64,000 bases of DNA, from NCBI GenBank assembly GCA_003281185.1, contig QCCS01000001.1:124001-188000 (forward strand), in the 5' to 3' direction. The stretch is from Prochlorococcus sp. AG-347-M15 (GTDB lineage: Bacteria; Cyanobacteriota; Cyanobacteriia; PCC-6307; Cyanobiaceae). The translations under genes and the position numbers were made by a program. The stretch's first letter is position 1. Every line of letters begins with the position of its first letter. Of this stretch, positions 9,896 to 19,319 are shown one piece after another. The notes under the pieces were generated by a model that was not told where the DNA came from, did not search any database, and saw nothing but the letters and a program-made list of their open reading frames with translations.

Positions 9896-11266
9896 TTAAA
9901 CTGAAGTATTACACTCTTCAAGTTTATCTTTTAAATGATCAAGAGATTCATCAGAAATCTTCGAATTCATTGGACAATGTTTAGGTCCACACATTGAACA
10001 AAATTCGGCCTTCTTAAAGATTTCTTCAGGTAGTGTCTCATCATGGTACTGCTTTGCCCTTTCTGGATCTAATGAAAGTTCGAATTGTTTATTCCAATCA
10101 AAGTTATACCTTGCGTGACTAAGTTGATCATCTCGATCACGAGCGCCAGCTCTATGTCTCGCTATATCAGCAGCATGAGCAGCTATTTTATAAGCAATTA
10201 ATCCTTCTCTTACATCCTCTGCATTTGGGAGACCTAGATGTTCTTTTGGGGTTACATAACACAACATAGAAGTTCCATACCACCCTGCCATAGCCGCCCC
10301 AATAGCACTTGATATATGATCATAACCAGGAGATATGTCTGTTACTAATGGACCAAGTACATAAAAGGGGGCTTCCGAACATTCTTCCATTTGCTTTCTC
10401 ACATTAAACTCAATTTGATCCATAGGTACATGACCAGGACCCTCAACCATTACCTGAACATTATGTTCCCATGCTCTACGAGTAAGTTCGCCTAAGGTCT
10501 TCAATTCAGCTAGTTGAGCATCATCAGAAGCATCATGCAAGCATCCAGGCCTTAGTGAATCTCCTAAAGAAAAAGTACAATCATATTTCTTGAAAATCTC
10601 ACAAATGTCATCAAACCTCGTGTAAAGAGGATTTTGCTTAAAATGATGTAACATCCATTGGGCTAAAATACCTCCCCCCCTACTGACAATTCCAGTAATT
10701 CTTCCTTTGACTTTCGGCAAATGCTCTATTAATAAACCAGCATGAATAGTTTGATAATCTACACCTTGCTGACAATGTTTTTCAATAATATGAAGAAAAT
10801 CATCTTCAGTTAATCTATCAATTGAACCATGTACACTTTCTAACGCTTGATAAACAGGAACTGTTCCTATGGGAACAGGAGATTCGTGAATAATTGCTTG
10901 CCGTACTTCATCTAAATTTACTCCTCCTGTAGAAAGATCCATAACCGTATCAGCCCCATATTTCACAGCTAGTTTTAGCTTCTCTACTTCTTCATTGATA
11001 TCACTTGCATTAGGGGAAGCTCCAATATTTGCATTAACTTTGCATTTAGAGGCAATACCTATAGACATTGGCTCAAGATTCAAATGATTAATATTAGCTG
11101 GAATAATTAATCTTCCTCTTGCTACTTCTTCCATTATTAAAGAAGAAGGAAGATTCTCTTTTTTAGCGACAAAATCCATTTCTTCAGTGATATGTCCGTT
11201 TCTCGCAAAGTTCATCTGAGTTACATTATCTTTGCCAAGACGAGGCTTAATCCAAGAACTTCTCAT
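9896..11266 (-). CDS. thiC: Phosphomethylpyrimidine synthase ThiC
   Basis: A radical SAM enzyme that converts aminoimidazole ribotide to the HMP-phosphate pyrimidine of thiamine. The atypical C-terminal cluster motif CxxCxxxxC is CSMCGPKHC at Cys423, Cys426 and Cys431. Core signatures include [23 protein letters not shown] and [17 protein letters not shown]. At 456 residues it lacks the N-terminal extension of enterobacterial ThiC and matches the short cyanobacterial form. It is preceded by a TPP riboswitch at 11312-11394, so feedback repression by thiamine diphosphate is expected. Confidence 0.97.
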   Translation of the reverse strand: MRSSWIKPRLGKDNVTQMNFARNGHITEEMDFVAKKENLPSSLIMEEVARGRLIIPANINHLNLEPMSIGIASKCKVNANIGASPNASDINEEVEKLKLAVKYGADTVMDLSTGGVNLDEVRQAIIHESPVPIGTVPVYQALESVHGSIDRLTEDDFLHIIEKHCQQGVDYQTIHAGLLIEHLPKVKGRITGIVSRGGGILAQWMLHHFKQNPLYTRFDDICEIFKKYDCTFSLGDSLRPGCLHDASDDAQLAELKTLGELTRRAWEHNVQVMVEGPGHVPMDQIEFNVRKQMEECSEAPFYVLGPLVTDISPGYDHISSAIGAAMAGWYGTSMLCYVTPKEHLGLPNAEDVREGLIAYKIAAHAADIARHRAGARDRDDQLSHARYNFDWNKQFELSLDPERAKQYHDETLPEEIFKKAEFCSMCGPKHCPMNSKISDESLDHLKDKLEECNTSV

Positions 11267-11311
11267 AATTTATAAATTTTTTAATTTTTATTACTAAAGT
11301 TTGATCACATT

Positions 11312-11394
11312 TCCACTTCCCTGCCTCAGGGTTAATGATGCAGGTTCAAAGGGTATGATCTCAGCTAAGTAAATTTCTTAGCACCCCTAGTATT
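11312..11394 (-). promoter_or_regulatory. TPP (THI-box) riboswitch upstream of thiC
   Basis: On the minus strand the aptamer reads through CTAGGGGTGC, the pyrimidine-sensing GCTGAGATCATACCC, TTTGAACCTG and CAGGGAAGTGG. These are the P1/P2, J3-2 and P4 hallmarks, and ACT/AGT close P1. The P4-P5 arm is unusual: the segment between GAACCTG and CAGGGAAG is CATCATTAACCCTGAGG rather than a GGATAATGCC-like loop. It ends 45 nt before the thiC ATG. No GC-rich terminator lies in that gap, and an AATTTATAAATT palindrome sits just before the start, so translational control is more likely than termination. Confidence 0.9.
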
Positions 11395-11459
11395 TAATTT
11401 ATTAATAGCTCTTTTCTAAAAAATAGTCATCACATGTTTCGTAAAAATAAATAAAACTT

Positions 11460-11675
11460 TTATTTAAATTTTTGATGAGACTTTATCTTTTTTAAAATAT
11501 TTTTTCTAGCTATTCTTCTTCCTAAATCTTTCTCCAAAATAATTGAAATTCCCATTAAGCCAATAGGCAAATAAAAAATCTTCTTTTTATTCTCCCTTAA
11601 AGTTAAACCAATAAAAGATATAAGGATCATAAAAGGAGCCACAAAAGACAAAATAATTCCTTTATTTATTTTCAT
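11460..11675 (-). CDS. Small membrane protein, unknown function
   Basis: A 71-residue basic protein with two predicted membrane helices (about residues 7-24 and 33-47) and a lysine/arginine-rich C-terminal tail. No family is recognised. Its ATG overlaps the stop of the M20 amidohydrolase gene by four bases (ATGA), so it is translationally coupled to it. Its stop lies about 70 nt before the start of the thiC riboswitch. Confidence 0.65.
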   Translation of the reverse strand: MKINKGIILSFVAPFMILISFIGLTLRENKKKIFYLPIGLMGISIILEKDLGRRIARKNILKKIKSHQKFK

Positions 11676-12856
11676 TTATCAACTGCATTTATTATTTCTT
11701 TGTTTAATTTTACTATGGATTCTGTGATCACTTTAATTCCAACAGCAATAGCTCTTTCATCTGGATTAAATTTAGAACTATGTAATGGAGCACATCCATT
11801 TGAACTAGAAACTCCTAATCTAAACATAGCGCCAGGAATTTCATTCAAAAACTCAGCGAAATCTTCAGCACCTAATGATGGTTTTTGTAATTCAATAACA
11901 TTTTGTTGACCCAAAACCTCAATGCCCGAATCTCTGAGAACTCTATTAACCTCAGAATTATTATTAACTGGTGGAGTAATTTCTCTAAATATTACTTTAG
12001 AATCAGCTCCACAACTATTTGCGATAGATGAGATATTTTTATTAAGCCAGTTACCAATATTCTTAAATAATTTAAGATTTGTGCATCTAACCGTACCAAC
12101 TAAATTAACCTTTTCGGCAATAACATTAAATGCATTACCACCATTAATTTTCCCAAAGGTTATTACCACAGGATCTAAGGGATCTAATTTCCTTGTTATT
12201 AATTCTTGAATTCCCGAGATTACTTTAGAGGCTACCCAAATAGCATCAACCCCTTCATGAGGTCGAGCACCATGACCTGATTTCCCTTTAATCTCAACCT
12301 TGAGTTCTCCAGCGGCTGCAGTTAAACTTCCCTCTTTAATTCCAATAGTCCCAACAGGTAAATCGGGATAGACATGAACGCCCAAAATATGTGTTAAACC
12401 ATTCATTGCACCATCATTTATCATCCATTTAGCTCCACTAGCAATTTCTTCAGCGGGCTGAAATATTATCCTAGTCCCAAAATTAAGTTTTAAATCCTTA
12501 ATAATTTTTGCTACACCCAAACCAATAGATATATGCAAATCGTGACCACATGCATGCATAACACCATCTACCTTTGAAGAAAAACTTAATTTAGTTTCCT
12601 CAAATATTGGCAAAGCGTCCATATCCACTCTAAGGCCTATAATACCTTTTTCTAAAGGCCCAAAATCAGCTATAACTCCAGTTTTACCAATAGATTCTGT
12701 GACATTCCAACCAATATTCTTTAAATATCCACTTATCAAAATCGCTGTTTGATTTTCAAGTCCACTTAATTCCGGGTGTGCGTGGATATGTCTTCTTAAA
12801 TTTATTAATTCATCATTATACGAATCAATTTTTTGAAAAAAATCATCTCTATTCAT
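11672..12856 (-). CDS. M20D-family amidohydrolase (hippurate / N-acyl-amino-acid hydrolase type)
   Basis: A cytosolic metal-dependent amidohydrolase that cleaves N-acyl amino acids or related amides; the substrate here is unknown. Metal-site motifs are visible: GLRVDMDALP, HACGHDLHISIG, FQPAEEIASGAKWM and the late HSSKFNPDE. The inserted dimerisation domain (about 180-295) begins with the GHGARPHEGVDAI segment. The 394-residue length is typical. It is downstream of the TPR gene (3 nt gap) and coupled to a small membrane protein. The members hydrolase, aminoacylase and IAA-amino-acid hydrolase cannot be separated by eye. Confidence 0.88.
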   Translation of the reverse strand: MNRDDFFQKIDSYNDELINLRRHIHAHPELSGLENQTAILISGYLKNIGWNVTESIGKTGVIADFGPLEKGIIGLRVDMDALPIFEETKLSFSSKVDGVMHACGHDLHISIGLGVAKIIKDLKLNFGTRIIFQPAEEIASGAKWMINDGAMNGLTHILGVHVYPDLPVGTIGIKEGSLTAAAGELKVEIKGKSGHGARPHEGVDAIWVASKVISGIQELITRKLDPLDPVVITFGKINGGNAFNVIAEKVNLVGTVRCTNLKLFKNIGNWLNKNISSIANSCGADSKVIFREITPPVNNNSEVNRVLRDSGIEVLGQQNVIELQKPSLGAEDFAEFLNEIPGAMFRLGVSSSNGCAPLHSSKFNPDERAIAVGIKVITESIVKLNKEIINAVDK

Positions 12857-12859
12857 TAG

Positions 12860-13648
12860 TTATTTCAAATCGATAAAGTTCATTAAATGTTTAGTTGGTT
12901 TTGGAGGCCATCTTCTTACTTTTATTAGCCATTCTTCATCACTATACCTGGGATCTAATTCAGTTACTGCAATCCAATTACTCTCTGCTTTACCGAATTC
13001 ACCCTTTGACCAATTCAAAGCTGTTAAAGCTGCTCTAGCATCTGCAAAATTTGGATAACGTCTAATTAATTTTTTTAATTCTTCTTCAGATTTATCAATA
13101 TAACCCAACTGGAAGTCTGCTAAAGCCATACTTGACCTTGCCATAGCAAATCCAGGATTATATAAAGCTGCTTTTGAAAATAAATCTCTTGCCTTTTCCC
13201 AGTGTGATGTAGAACCTTCAACATTAGCCAAATTATACAATGCAGAAAAGTTTTTACTATCTTGCAAAATAACAAACATATAATCTTTTCTCGCTCGTGA
13301 CCATAAACCTAATGCTTCCTCTGCTATACCTCTATTAATGTAAGGATCTATTTCATTAGGATTTAGACTTATTGATTTATTCTGGTCATCTATTGATCCC
13401 TCTACATCTCCAGAAATAAGTCTTACATTTCCTCTATTGCTTAAACCAGCTGCATCGTCGGGATATAAATCTAAATAACGATTCCATTCTTGTAAAGCAA
13501 GATTAAATTTTCCTCCTGAACTCAAATCTAATGCATGCTTAAACAATTCCTCTCTCGCAGGCAATGAGTAGGCTGGTTTTATAAAAAAAATATTAAAAAA
13601 AACTAAAATAAATAAAAGACAAATCTTAACTTTTTTAAAAGTTATCAT
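12860..13648 (-). CDS. Exported TPR-repeat protein
   Basis: Begins with a basic then hydrophobic segment (about residues 5-27) ending in PAYS, a likely signal peptide or anchor. At least five tetratricopeptide units follow, for example [40 protein letters not shown] and [20 protein letters not shown]. It is probably a scaffold for a complex on the periplasmic or thylakoid-lumen side. I prefer the ATG at 13648 (262 residues) over the TTG four codons earlier. Either start lies inside the 3' end of ruvB, which implies coupling. The partner is unknown. Confidence 0.82.
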   Translation of the reverse strand: MITFKKVKICLLFILVFFNIFFIKPAYSLPAREELFKHALDLSSGGKFNLALQEWNRYLDLYPDDAAGLSNRGNVRLISGDVEGSIDDQNKSISLNPNEIDPYINRGIAEEALGLWSRARKDYMFVILQDSKNFSALYNLANVEGSTSHWEKARDLFSKAALYNPGFAMARSSMALADFQLGYIDKSEEELKKLIRRYPNFADARAALTALNWSKGEFGKAESNWIAVTELDPRYSDEEWLIKVRRWPPKPTKHLMNFIDLK

Positions 13649-14693
13649 TCTTTGAGTCAATGTACTTTTTTCCTAAAGCTGTAAGCAATCTTCCTCGAGG
13701 AGTTCTAGTGAGGAAACCAATTTGTATGAGATATGGTTCAACTACAAATTCTAACATTGAAGAATCATCACCCAATCCCGCTGCAATTGAATCAAGGCCG
13801 GTTGGAACATTATTGTTTTGGTTTAAAAAAGACAAATATTGTCTATCTAAAGAATCCAAACCTCTCTCATCTATCTGGTAAGAATTTAAAGCTTCTTTTA
13901 CTAAATATGTGGAAATAAAATTTGTTTTTTTAACAACTTGAGCATAATCTCTAACTCGCCTCAATAATCTCAAAGCAATTCTTGGAGTCCCTCGTGATAT
14001 CTTTGCTAAATTATAAGAAGCTTCATCATCAATACTAAGTTTTACTAATTTAGCGAAATTAACAATAATTTGTTTCAAATCATCATATTTATAAAATTCA
14101 ATTTTCTGAGAAATACCAAATCTATCTCTTAAAGGTGCACTTATTGATGCTAATTTAGTGGTAGCGCCGATCAGGGTAAATTTGGGAAGATGAATTGTTC
14201 TACAACGTGCTCCCCTATTAGCTCCCATAGTTAAATCTATTCTAAAATCCTCCATTGCAGAATATAACAACTCTTCGGTTAACTTATTTAAGCGATGTAT
14301 CTCGTCAACAAATAAAACTTCTCCTTCTTTTAACCCAAGTAATAAACCTACGATATCACGAGGTCTTTCAATTGCAGGTGCAGAAGCTATCCTACATTTT
14401 GTATTCATTTCGTGGGCTATCAAGAAAGCTAGTGTAGTCTTACCTAAACCAGGTTGTCCATATAAAAGAGTATGCTCCAAAGGTTCTTTTCTATAAATTG
14501 AAGCATCTATAGCTATTCTTAAAGAAGACTTAAGTTGTTCTTGACCAATAAATTCTTGTAAAGTAACAGGGCGAGCAAAGTTCAGATTATTATTTCTTTT
14601 TTCTTCAGGAATGATTTTTGAGTCAACTAGTCTAAGCTCTTTTTTACGAAGAGAAAATTCATTATCGTCTACATTAGAAGAGATTATTGCCAT
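13635..14693 (-). CDS. ruvB: Holliday junction branch-migration helicase RuvB
   Basis: A hexameric AAA+ motor that drives Holliday junction migration with RuvA and RuvC. Walker A is [11 protein letters not shown] (about residues 79-89), Walker B is [10 protein letters not shown], sensor 1 is LIGATTKL, and the arginine-finger region LRDRFGI follows. A winged-helix C-terminal domain starts near residue 270 and ends [19 protein letters not shown]. At 352 residues it is full length. Its 3' end overlaps the TPR gene; it diverges from smpB across 53 bp. Confidence 0.97.
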   Translation of the reverse strand: MAIISSNVDDNEFSLRKKELRLVDSKIIPEEKRNNNLNFARPVTLQEFIGQEQLKSSLRIAIDASIYRKEPLEHTLLYGQPGLGKTTLAFLIAHEMNTKCRIASAPAIERPRDIVGLLLGLKEGEVLFVDEIHRLNKLTEELLYSAMEDFRIDLTMGANRGARCRTIHLPKFTLIGATTKLASISAPLRDRFGISQKIEFYKYDDLKQIIVNFAKLVKLSIDDEASYNLAKISRGTPRIALRLLRRVRDYAQVVKKTNFISTYLVKEALNSYQIDERGLDSLDRQYLSFLNQNNNVPTGLDSIAAGLGDDSSMLEFVVEPYLIQIGFLTRTPRGRLLTALGKKYIDSKNDNF

Positions 14694-14746
14694 AATGAAA
14701 GGTTAATTGCAATTGTTCTGAGTAGAAAGATTTTTTTACAACTAAA

Positions 14747-15241
14747 ATGGCAAAAAACTCAAACAAAATTCAAAAAAATATTAAAAAAGAAAATAACTTT
14801 AAACGTTTAGCTGAGAATAGATATGCTAAATTTCAGTATGCAATATCTGAAACAATTGAAGCTGGCATTGAACTTTTAGGGACTGAAGTAAAGTCTATTA
14901 GAAATGGAAAAGCAAATTTAAGAGATGGATACTGTTCATTTAGAGATGGTGAGATTTTATTATTAAATGTTCACATTTCACCACACAATAATGTAGGTTC
15001 TTTCTTTAATCATGATCCATTAAGAAATAGAAAGTTGCTGCTACATAAAAAAGAAATAATAAAACTGAAATCTAATACTGAAAAAAAAGGAATGACAATA
15101 GTTCCCTTATCTCTTTACTTAAAAGGCTCATGGATAAAACTAACTATTGGAGTTGGAAAAGGGAAAAAATTACATGATAAACGCCAAGATGAAAAACAGA
15201 AAAGCATGAAAAAAGAAATCAACTCTGCACTAAAAAGATAA
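14747..15241 (+). CDS. smpB: SsrA-binding protein SmpB
   Basis: Partner of tmRNA in rescuing stalled ribosomes. Typical segments are [51 protein letters not shown] and the basic C-terminal tail [20 protein letters not shown] that enters the mRNA channel. The 164 residues are normal. It stands alone on the plus strand between divergent ruvB and a convergent small gene (23 nt gap). No tmRNA gene is visible in the window. Confidence 0.96.
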   Translation: MAKNSNKIQKNIKKENNFKRLAENRYAKFQYAISETIEAGIELLGTEVKSIRNGKANLRDGYCSFRDGEILLLNVHISPHNNVGSFFNHDPLRNRKLLLHKKEIIKLKSNTEKKGMTIVPLSLYLKGSWIKLTIGVGKGKKLHDKRQDEKQKSMKKEINSALKR

Positions 15242-15264
15242 AAATATTTTATGAATGAATGAAA

Positions 15265-15513
15265 CTATGAATCTAAACTTACTGAACTTGGTGGTGGAGA
15301 AGGATCAGGATCTGCAATTAGCATATGTTGTAAAACAGTTTCAGGTCTCTCACTGTCTCTCCAACGGATTTTGTATGCAGGCATTTTTGTACCTCTGCTT
15401 GTAGTTTGCTCTACTGGTTCCATGACCCATCCTCTTCTTGATCGGCCTTGGGGATTTCTTTTCACTACTGCATCCGCGTGTTTGAAACGGAAACCAACAC
15501 GTTCACCACTCAT
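15265..15513 (-). CDS. Small hypothetical protein, possible SH3-like fold
   Basis: An 82-residue protein I do not recognise. The first 60 residues are basic and beta-rich by eye (VGFRFKHADAVVK, SRRGWVMEP, PAYKIRWRDSE), with alternating hydrophobic strands and glycine turns reminiscent of small SH3- or KOW-like barrels. The tail is a proline/aspartate/serine-rich end, PDPSPPPSSVSLDS. It is noticeably less AT-biased in codon choice than its neighbours, as is common for highly expressed or strongly conserved small genes. It lies 28 nt upstream of lysS on the same strand direction, downstream in transcription. Confidence 0.7.
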   Translation of the reverse strand: MSGERVGFRFKHADAVVKRNPQGRSRRGWVMEPVEQTTSRGTKMPAYKIRWRDSERPETVLQHMLIADPDPSPPPSSVSLDS

Positions 15514-15541
15514 TTAAAAAATTTCGTATTGGGTAATTTAT

Positions 15542-17080
15542 TTATTTTACTTCATTCAAGGGTAATTTTTCATTTTTAATAGAAGTTATTTCCGGTTTTA
15601 ACAATGGGAAAGGGATTACATCTCTAATTGATGGACTATTAGTAATTATCATAATAAGTCTATCAATTCCTATACCTAAGCCTCCAGTAGGAGGCATGCC
15701 AATCTCTAAAGCATTCAAAAAATCTTCATCTATACAATGAGCCTCAAAATCACCTTTATCTCTAAGAGCCTGCTGTAATAGCAACCTCTCTCTTTGATCA
15801 ACTGGATCTATCAACTCACTAAAAGCATTTGCCAGCTCCCTACCAACAATGAATAATTCAAATCTCTGAACCATTTCTTTATTATCTGGATGAGGTCTAG
15901 CTAAAGGAGAAATTTCGATAGGATAATCAATAACAAAAGTAGGCTCTATAAGCTGAGACTCTACTTTTTGCTCGAAAACTTCATTTAAAAGCCTTCCGAT
16001 AGTATTGACTTTATTAGAAAATTCAACATTTATATTTTTAACGGCAAGTTTTGCTTCTTCAAAGTCTCCTTTGAAAGAATCAAAATCAATACCTGTATAT
16101 TGTTTGACTATTTCTTTCATGGATATTCTCAACCAAGGTTTAGAAAAATCAATTTCCATATTTTGATAATTGATAATTAAGGAGCCGCATGCATCAGCTA
16201 CTATATCTTTGATCATTTCTTCTGTTAAATCCATCATATCTACATAGTTAGAAAAAGCTTGATAAATTTCAACTGAAGTAAATTCTGGATTATGCTTGGT
16301 ACTTATCCCTTCATTGCGGAAAATTCTTCCCAATTCATAAACTTTCTCAAATCCTCCAACAATCATTCTTTTTAGGTGTAATTCTGTAGCTATTCTTAAA
16401 TAAAGCGGAATATCTAATGTATTGTGATGAGTAATAAAAGGTCTTGCTTCAGCACCACCAGCTTCAGACTGCAAAATTGGGGTCTCTATTTCTAAGAAAT
16501 TTCTATTATCTAGCCATTTTCTTATAAAACTTATACATTTTGCTCTTGTTTTAAATACACTCCTAGAGTTTGGGTTCACTATTAAATCTAGATAACGCTG
16601 TCTATATCTTTTTTCAATATCAGTCAATCCATGCCATTTATCTGGTAAAGGCTGCAATGATTTAGATAACATTTTCCAATTTTCTACTTTAATTGAAAGC
16701 TCACCTTTATTAGTTTTTTTTATAGTTCCATAAACTCCTATCCAATCACCAATATCAACTATTTCTTTTATATCTTCAAATGAAAGAATTTTTTGGTTTT
16801 CTATATTGCAATCAATTATACGTTTATCTAAATAAAGCTGAATTTGACCTTCTTGATCACTTATGGAAAAAAAAGCAATTTTACCCATTACCCTTTTTGC
16901 CATCACTCGACCCGCAATAGAGACACTGAAGTCTTCCTCTTGACCATTTTCTAAAAAATCAAATTTTTGAATAATAAATTTTGTAGTATGGGAAACACTA
17001 AAACTCTCAGCGTAAGAAGCGAATCCCTTACTAACTAGTGAATTAGCTTTTTGTAAGCGGGCATCTCTTATTTCAGACAA
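15542..17080 (-). CDS. lysS: Lysyl-tRNA synthetase, class II
   Basis: Charges tRNA-Lys. The N-terminal OB-fold anticodon-binding domain is at about 50-160, with [20 protein letters not shown]. The catalytic domain has class II motif 1 around [20 protein letters not shown], motif 2 [18 protein letters not shown] and motif 3 [20 protein letters not shown]. At 512 residues it is normal. The start is a TTG (TTG TCT GAA ATA) with no ATG in a sensible place nearby. rpaB is 41 nt upstream on the same strand, so co-transcription is possible. Confidence 0.96.
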   Translation of the reverse strand: MSEIRDARLQKANSLVSKGFASYAESFSVSHTTKFIIQKFDFLENGQEEDFSVSIAGRVMAKRVMGKIAFFSISDQEGQIQLYLDKRIIDCNIENQKILSFEDIKEIVDIGDWIGVYGTIKKTNKGELSIKVENWKMLSKSLQPLPDKWHGLTDIEKRYRQRYLDLIVNPNSRSVFKTRAKCISFIRKWLDNRNFLEIETPILQSEAGGAEARPFITHHNTLDIPLYLRIATELHLKRMIVGGFEKVYELGRIFRNEGISTKHNPEFTSVEIYQAFSNYVDMMDLTEEMIKDIVADACGSLIINYQNMEIDFSKPWLRISMKEIVKQYTGIDFDSFKGDFEEAKLAVKNINVEFSNKVNTIGRLLNEVFEQKVESQLIEPTFVIDYPIEISPLARPHPDNKEMVQRFELFIVGRELANAFSELIDPVDQRERLLLQQALRDKGDFEAHCIDEDFLNALEIGMPPTGGLGIGIDRLIMIITNSPSIRDVIPFPLLKPEITSIKNEKLPLNEVK

Positions 17081-17121
17081 AATTTACTTTGCTATGTTTA
17101 ATAAAATTATCAGACGAAGGC

Positions 17122-17868
17122 TCAACTTGCCAAAGATGTTGCTGTTTCACCAATTCTCTGGGATGCGTAACCGATCCCTCTAACAGTTAAAATTAATTCT
17201 GGATTTCTTGGATCTGGTTCCAATTTCCCTCTTAATCTCGCAACATAAACATCTACAACTCTTAAATCAGCAGCTCTACGAGGAGGATAACCCCATAACT
17301 GTTCTAAAATCTCTGCTCTTGGAACAACTTTTCCAGGCTCGTCAAATAATAATTCTAGAAGACTAAATTCAGTATAAGTTAGGCTAATTCTTTCTCCAGC
17401 TCTTGAAACTTGTCTGCGATTAGTATCAACGACTAAACTTCCAAATTTCATAACTCCTTTACCAGATGGTACTTCTTTAGTTTCGGCAACAGTTATAGTA
17501 GGTCCCATCCTTCTTAATATAGTGGCTATTCTAGCTTCTAGCTCCTTTGGACTAAATGGTTTTGATAAGTAATCATCAGCTCCTAAATCTAAACCTGCAA
17601 CTCTCTCAGAAATTGCCTCTAAGGCTGTTAAAAATATTATTGGAACCACTGATTCAGCCCTGATTCTTCTGCAAACTGCAAACCCATCCATTTTTGGGAG
17701 CATCACATCAAGAACAATCAAGTCAGGTGAATCTCTGTGAAAAGATTCAAGAGCTTCTTCCCCATTAGTGGCAGAAAAAACTTGATATCCTGCTAGTTGA
17801 AGTCTTGTAACTAATACCTTCAAAACTGCTGGTTCATCATCAACAACTAAAATTCTTGCTTTTGACAT
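17122..17868 (-). CDS. rpaB: OmpR-type response regulator RpaB (Ycf27)
   Basis: An essential cyanobacterial regulator of light-stress and photosynthesis genes, phosphorylated by the NblS-type histidine kinase and binding HLR1 direct repeats. The receiver domain (about 4-118) has acidic pocket Asp10-Asp11, phospho-acceptor Asp54 in LIVLDVMLPKMDG and Lys in LSKPFSPKELEARI. The winged-helix DNA-binding domain (about 140-240) has LTYTEFSLLELLFDEPGKVV and VDVYVARLRGKLE. RpaB rather than RpaA is favoured by the FSPKELEARIATILRR linker. The leader contains GTTACAAT at 17931-17924, one HLR1-like half site. Confidence 0.93.
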   Translation of the reverse strand: MSKARILVVDDEPAVLKVLVTRLQLAGYQVFSATNGEEALESFHRDSPDLIVLDVMLPKMDGFAVCRRIRAESVVPIIFLTALEAISERVAGLDLGADDYLSKPFSPKELEARIATILRRMGPTITVAETKEVPSGKGVMKFGSLVVDTNRRQVSRAGERISLTYTEFSLLELLFDEPGKVVPRAEILEQLWGYPPRRAADLRVVDVYVARLRGKLEPDPRNPELILTVRGIGYASQRIGETATSLAS

Positions 17869-18026
17869 AGTTAAATAAGATTTCCAAGTATTTCAAAGCA
17901 AAGGATTATTGCATTGAAATTTCATTGTAACAATTAAAAATATAACATTACGAAGCCTATAAGAGATAATCCTTAGATTCGCAAAATTTATACACTATAA
18001 ATAAATACGAGTTTTTCTAATCACTT

Positions 18027-18566
18027 TTACTTGTTTAAGAAATTTAGTATTATTCCTTTCTCAGTAGAAAATTTAAACAATCTTAAAATTTGGGAACAAA
18101 TTAAAGGAGCAAAAAACCCTGTTAGAAAAACTTCAGCTAGGATATTTTGAACACTAGGGAAAAAAAGTAAAAAAGTACTATCTGCAAAATTTTTGAATAA
18201 AATCTGTAAAAAATATAAAGTCCCACATAAAAAACTTCCAATAGAACAAATTAATCCATACCTAAAATGTCCCACCAAATTATTACTATAAATTTTTATT
18301 CTCCCAAACCAAAATCCGCATAAAACTAAACCTGGTATTTGAGTAAAATTACTTCCTACAGTTACCGAATCTAAAATCAGACCTAAAAAAGAACCAAATA
18401 TTATTCCACTAATTGATCCATTAATCATGGACCACGGTAACAACCAAAATAAAGGCCAATATGGCTGAATACCTAATAATCCAAACCAATTTGGGTGCCA
18501 TAAAAAAATAAATGGGATAAATATAAATAAAATTAAAGATGTATTTTTTGTAAAAAATTTGTACAT
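18027..18566 (-). CDS. mreD: Rod shape-determining membrane protein MreD
   Basis: An integral membrane partner of MreB and MreC in the elongasome. About five hydrophobic helices span the 179 residues, beginning LILFIFIPFIFLWHPNWFGL and including GSFLGLILDSVTVG, the usual MreD-like segment. I chose the ATG at 18566 because it forms a one-base TAATG overlap with the mreC stop. An upstream in-frame start at 18596 would add ten residues inside mreC. Sequence conservation of MreD is low, so the call leans on position and topology. Confidence 0.88.
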   Translation of the reverse strand: MYKFFTKNTSLILFIFIPFIFLWHPNWFGLLGIQPYWPLFWLLPWSMINGSISGIIFGSFLGLILDSVTVGSNFTQIPGLVLCGFWFGRIKIYSNNLVGHFRYGLICSIGSFLCGTLYFLQILFKNFADSTFLLFFPSVQNILAEVFLTGFFAPLICSQILRLFKFSTEKGIILNFLNK

Positions 18567-19315
18567 TAAATTTTTTCTTTTAATATTTGGACCCAATCTA
18601 TTGCCTGGGGTTTTGCTAAAAGCAATATTTTAGCCGTCTTTTTTGCCTTTAATGACTCATCTATGGATTGGACAATCCCAATTGGGATATTTGGAGGTAA
18701 TAAAGTACTAGCAGGAGATGATGAAACAAAATCTCCAACTTCGATATCAGCATCCTTTGAATAAAGTATTAAATTAGGATAATTATCTCCAACACCCACC
18801 AACAATCCATTAACTTGAATTCTATCTAGCCAAACTCCTACTTTACTCTCTGGAGAGGTTAATAATGTGACAGACGAAGTAAATAAAGATGTATCTTTGA
18901 CCCTTCCTAATAACCCACCAGGGCCAATAACTGAATTACCAATTTTAACTCCATCTTTTGAACCCTTATTTAAAATTATTTGTCTCCACCAACTCCCTGT
19001 TTTCCTCGAAATAACTGCAGCTGAAATATTATCATTACTTGATGAATCTTGAAGATACAAAATTTCTCGCAATCTTAAATTATCTTTTTTTAGGAGATTT
19101 AATTTCATTAAAGATTCTTGCTCTGAACTATTAAGAAGTAATTCTTTTTGAAATTGACCAGGCCAAAAAGGCTTTGAAATAAAATAATAAAAGTCCTTAT
19201 AAAGAGCACCTTTTGATATCCTTACAAAAACCAAAAATAAAAAAATTCCAAAAAATATCCAATTTTTCTTTTTATGCCACCAACGCCTAGTAGAAATTCG
19301 TCGGATATCTAACAT
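18566..19315 (-). CDS. mreC: Rod shape-determining protein MreC
   Basis: A bitopic protein that links MreB to periplasmic cell-wall enzymes. One N-terminal membrane helix (about residues 18-35) follows a basic cytoplasmic end. A short coiled coil comes next (about 62-85, LMKLNLLKKDNLRLREIL). The two-barrel MreC domain has ISRKTGSWWRQIILNKGSKDG, VIGPGGLLGRV and LLTSPESKVGVW. The 249 residues are normal for cyanobacteria. It sits 4 nt after mreB and overlaps mreD by one base, so the three genes form an operon. Confidence 0.94.
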   Translation of the reverse strand: MLDIRRISTRRWWHKKKNWIFFGIFLFLVFVRISKGALYKDFYYFISKPFWPGQFQKELLLNSSEQESLMKLNLLKKDNLRLREILYLQDSSSNDNISAAVISRKTGSWWRQIILNKGSKDGVKIGNSVIGPGGLLGRVKDTSLFTSSVTLLTSPESKVGVWLDRIQVNGLLVGVGDNYPNLILYSKDADIEVGDFVSSSPASTLLPPNIPIGIVQSIDESLKAKKTAKILLLAKPQAIDWVQILKEKI

Positions 19316-19319
19316 TTTA

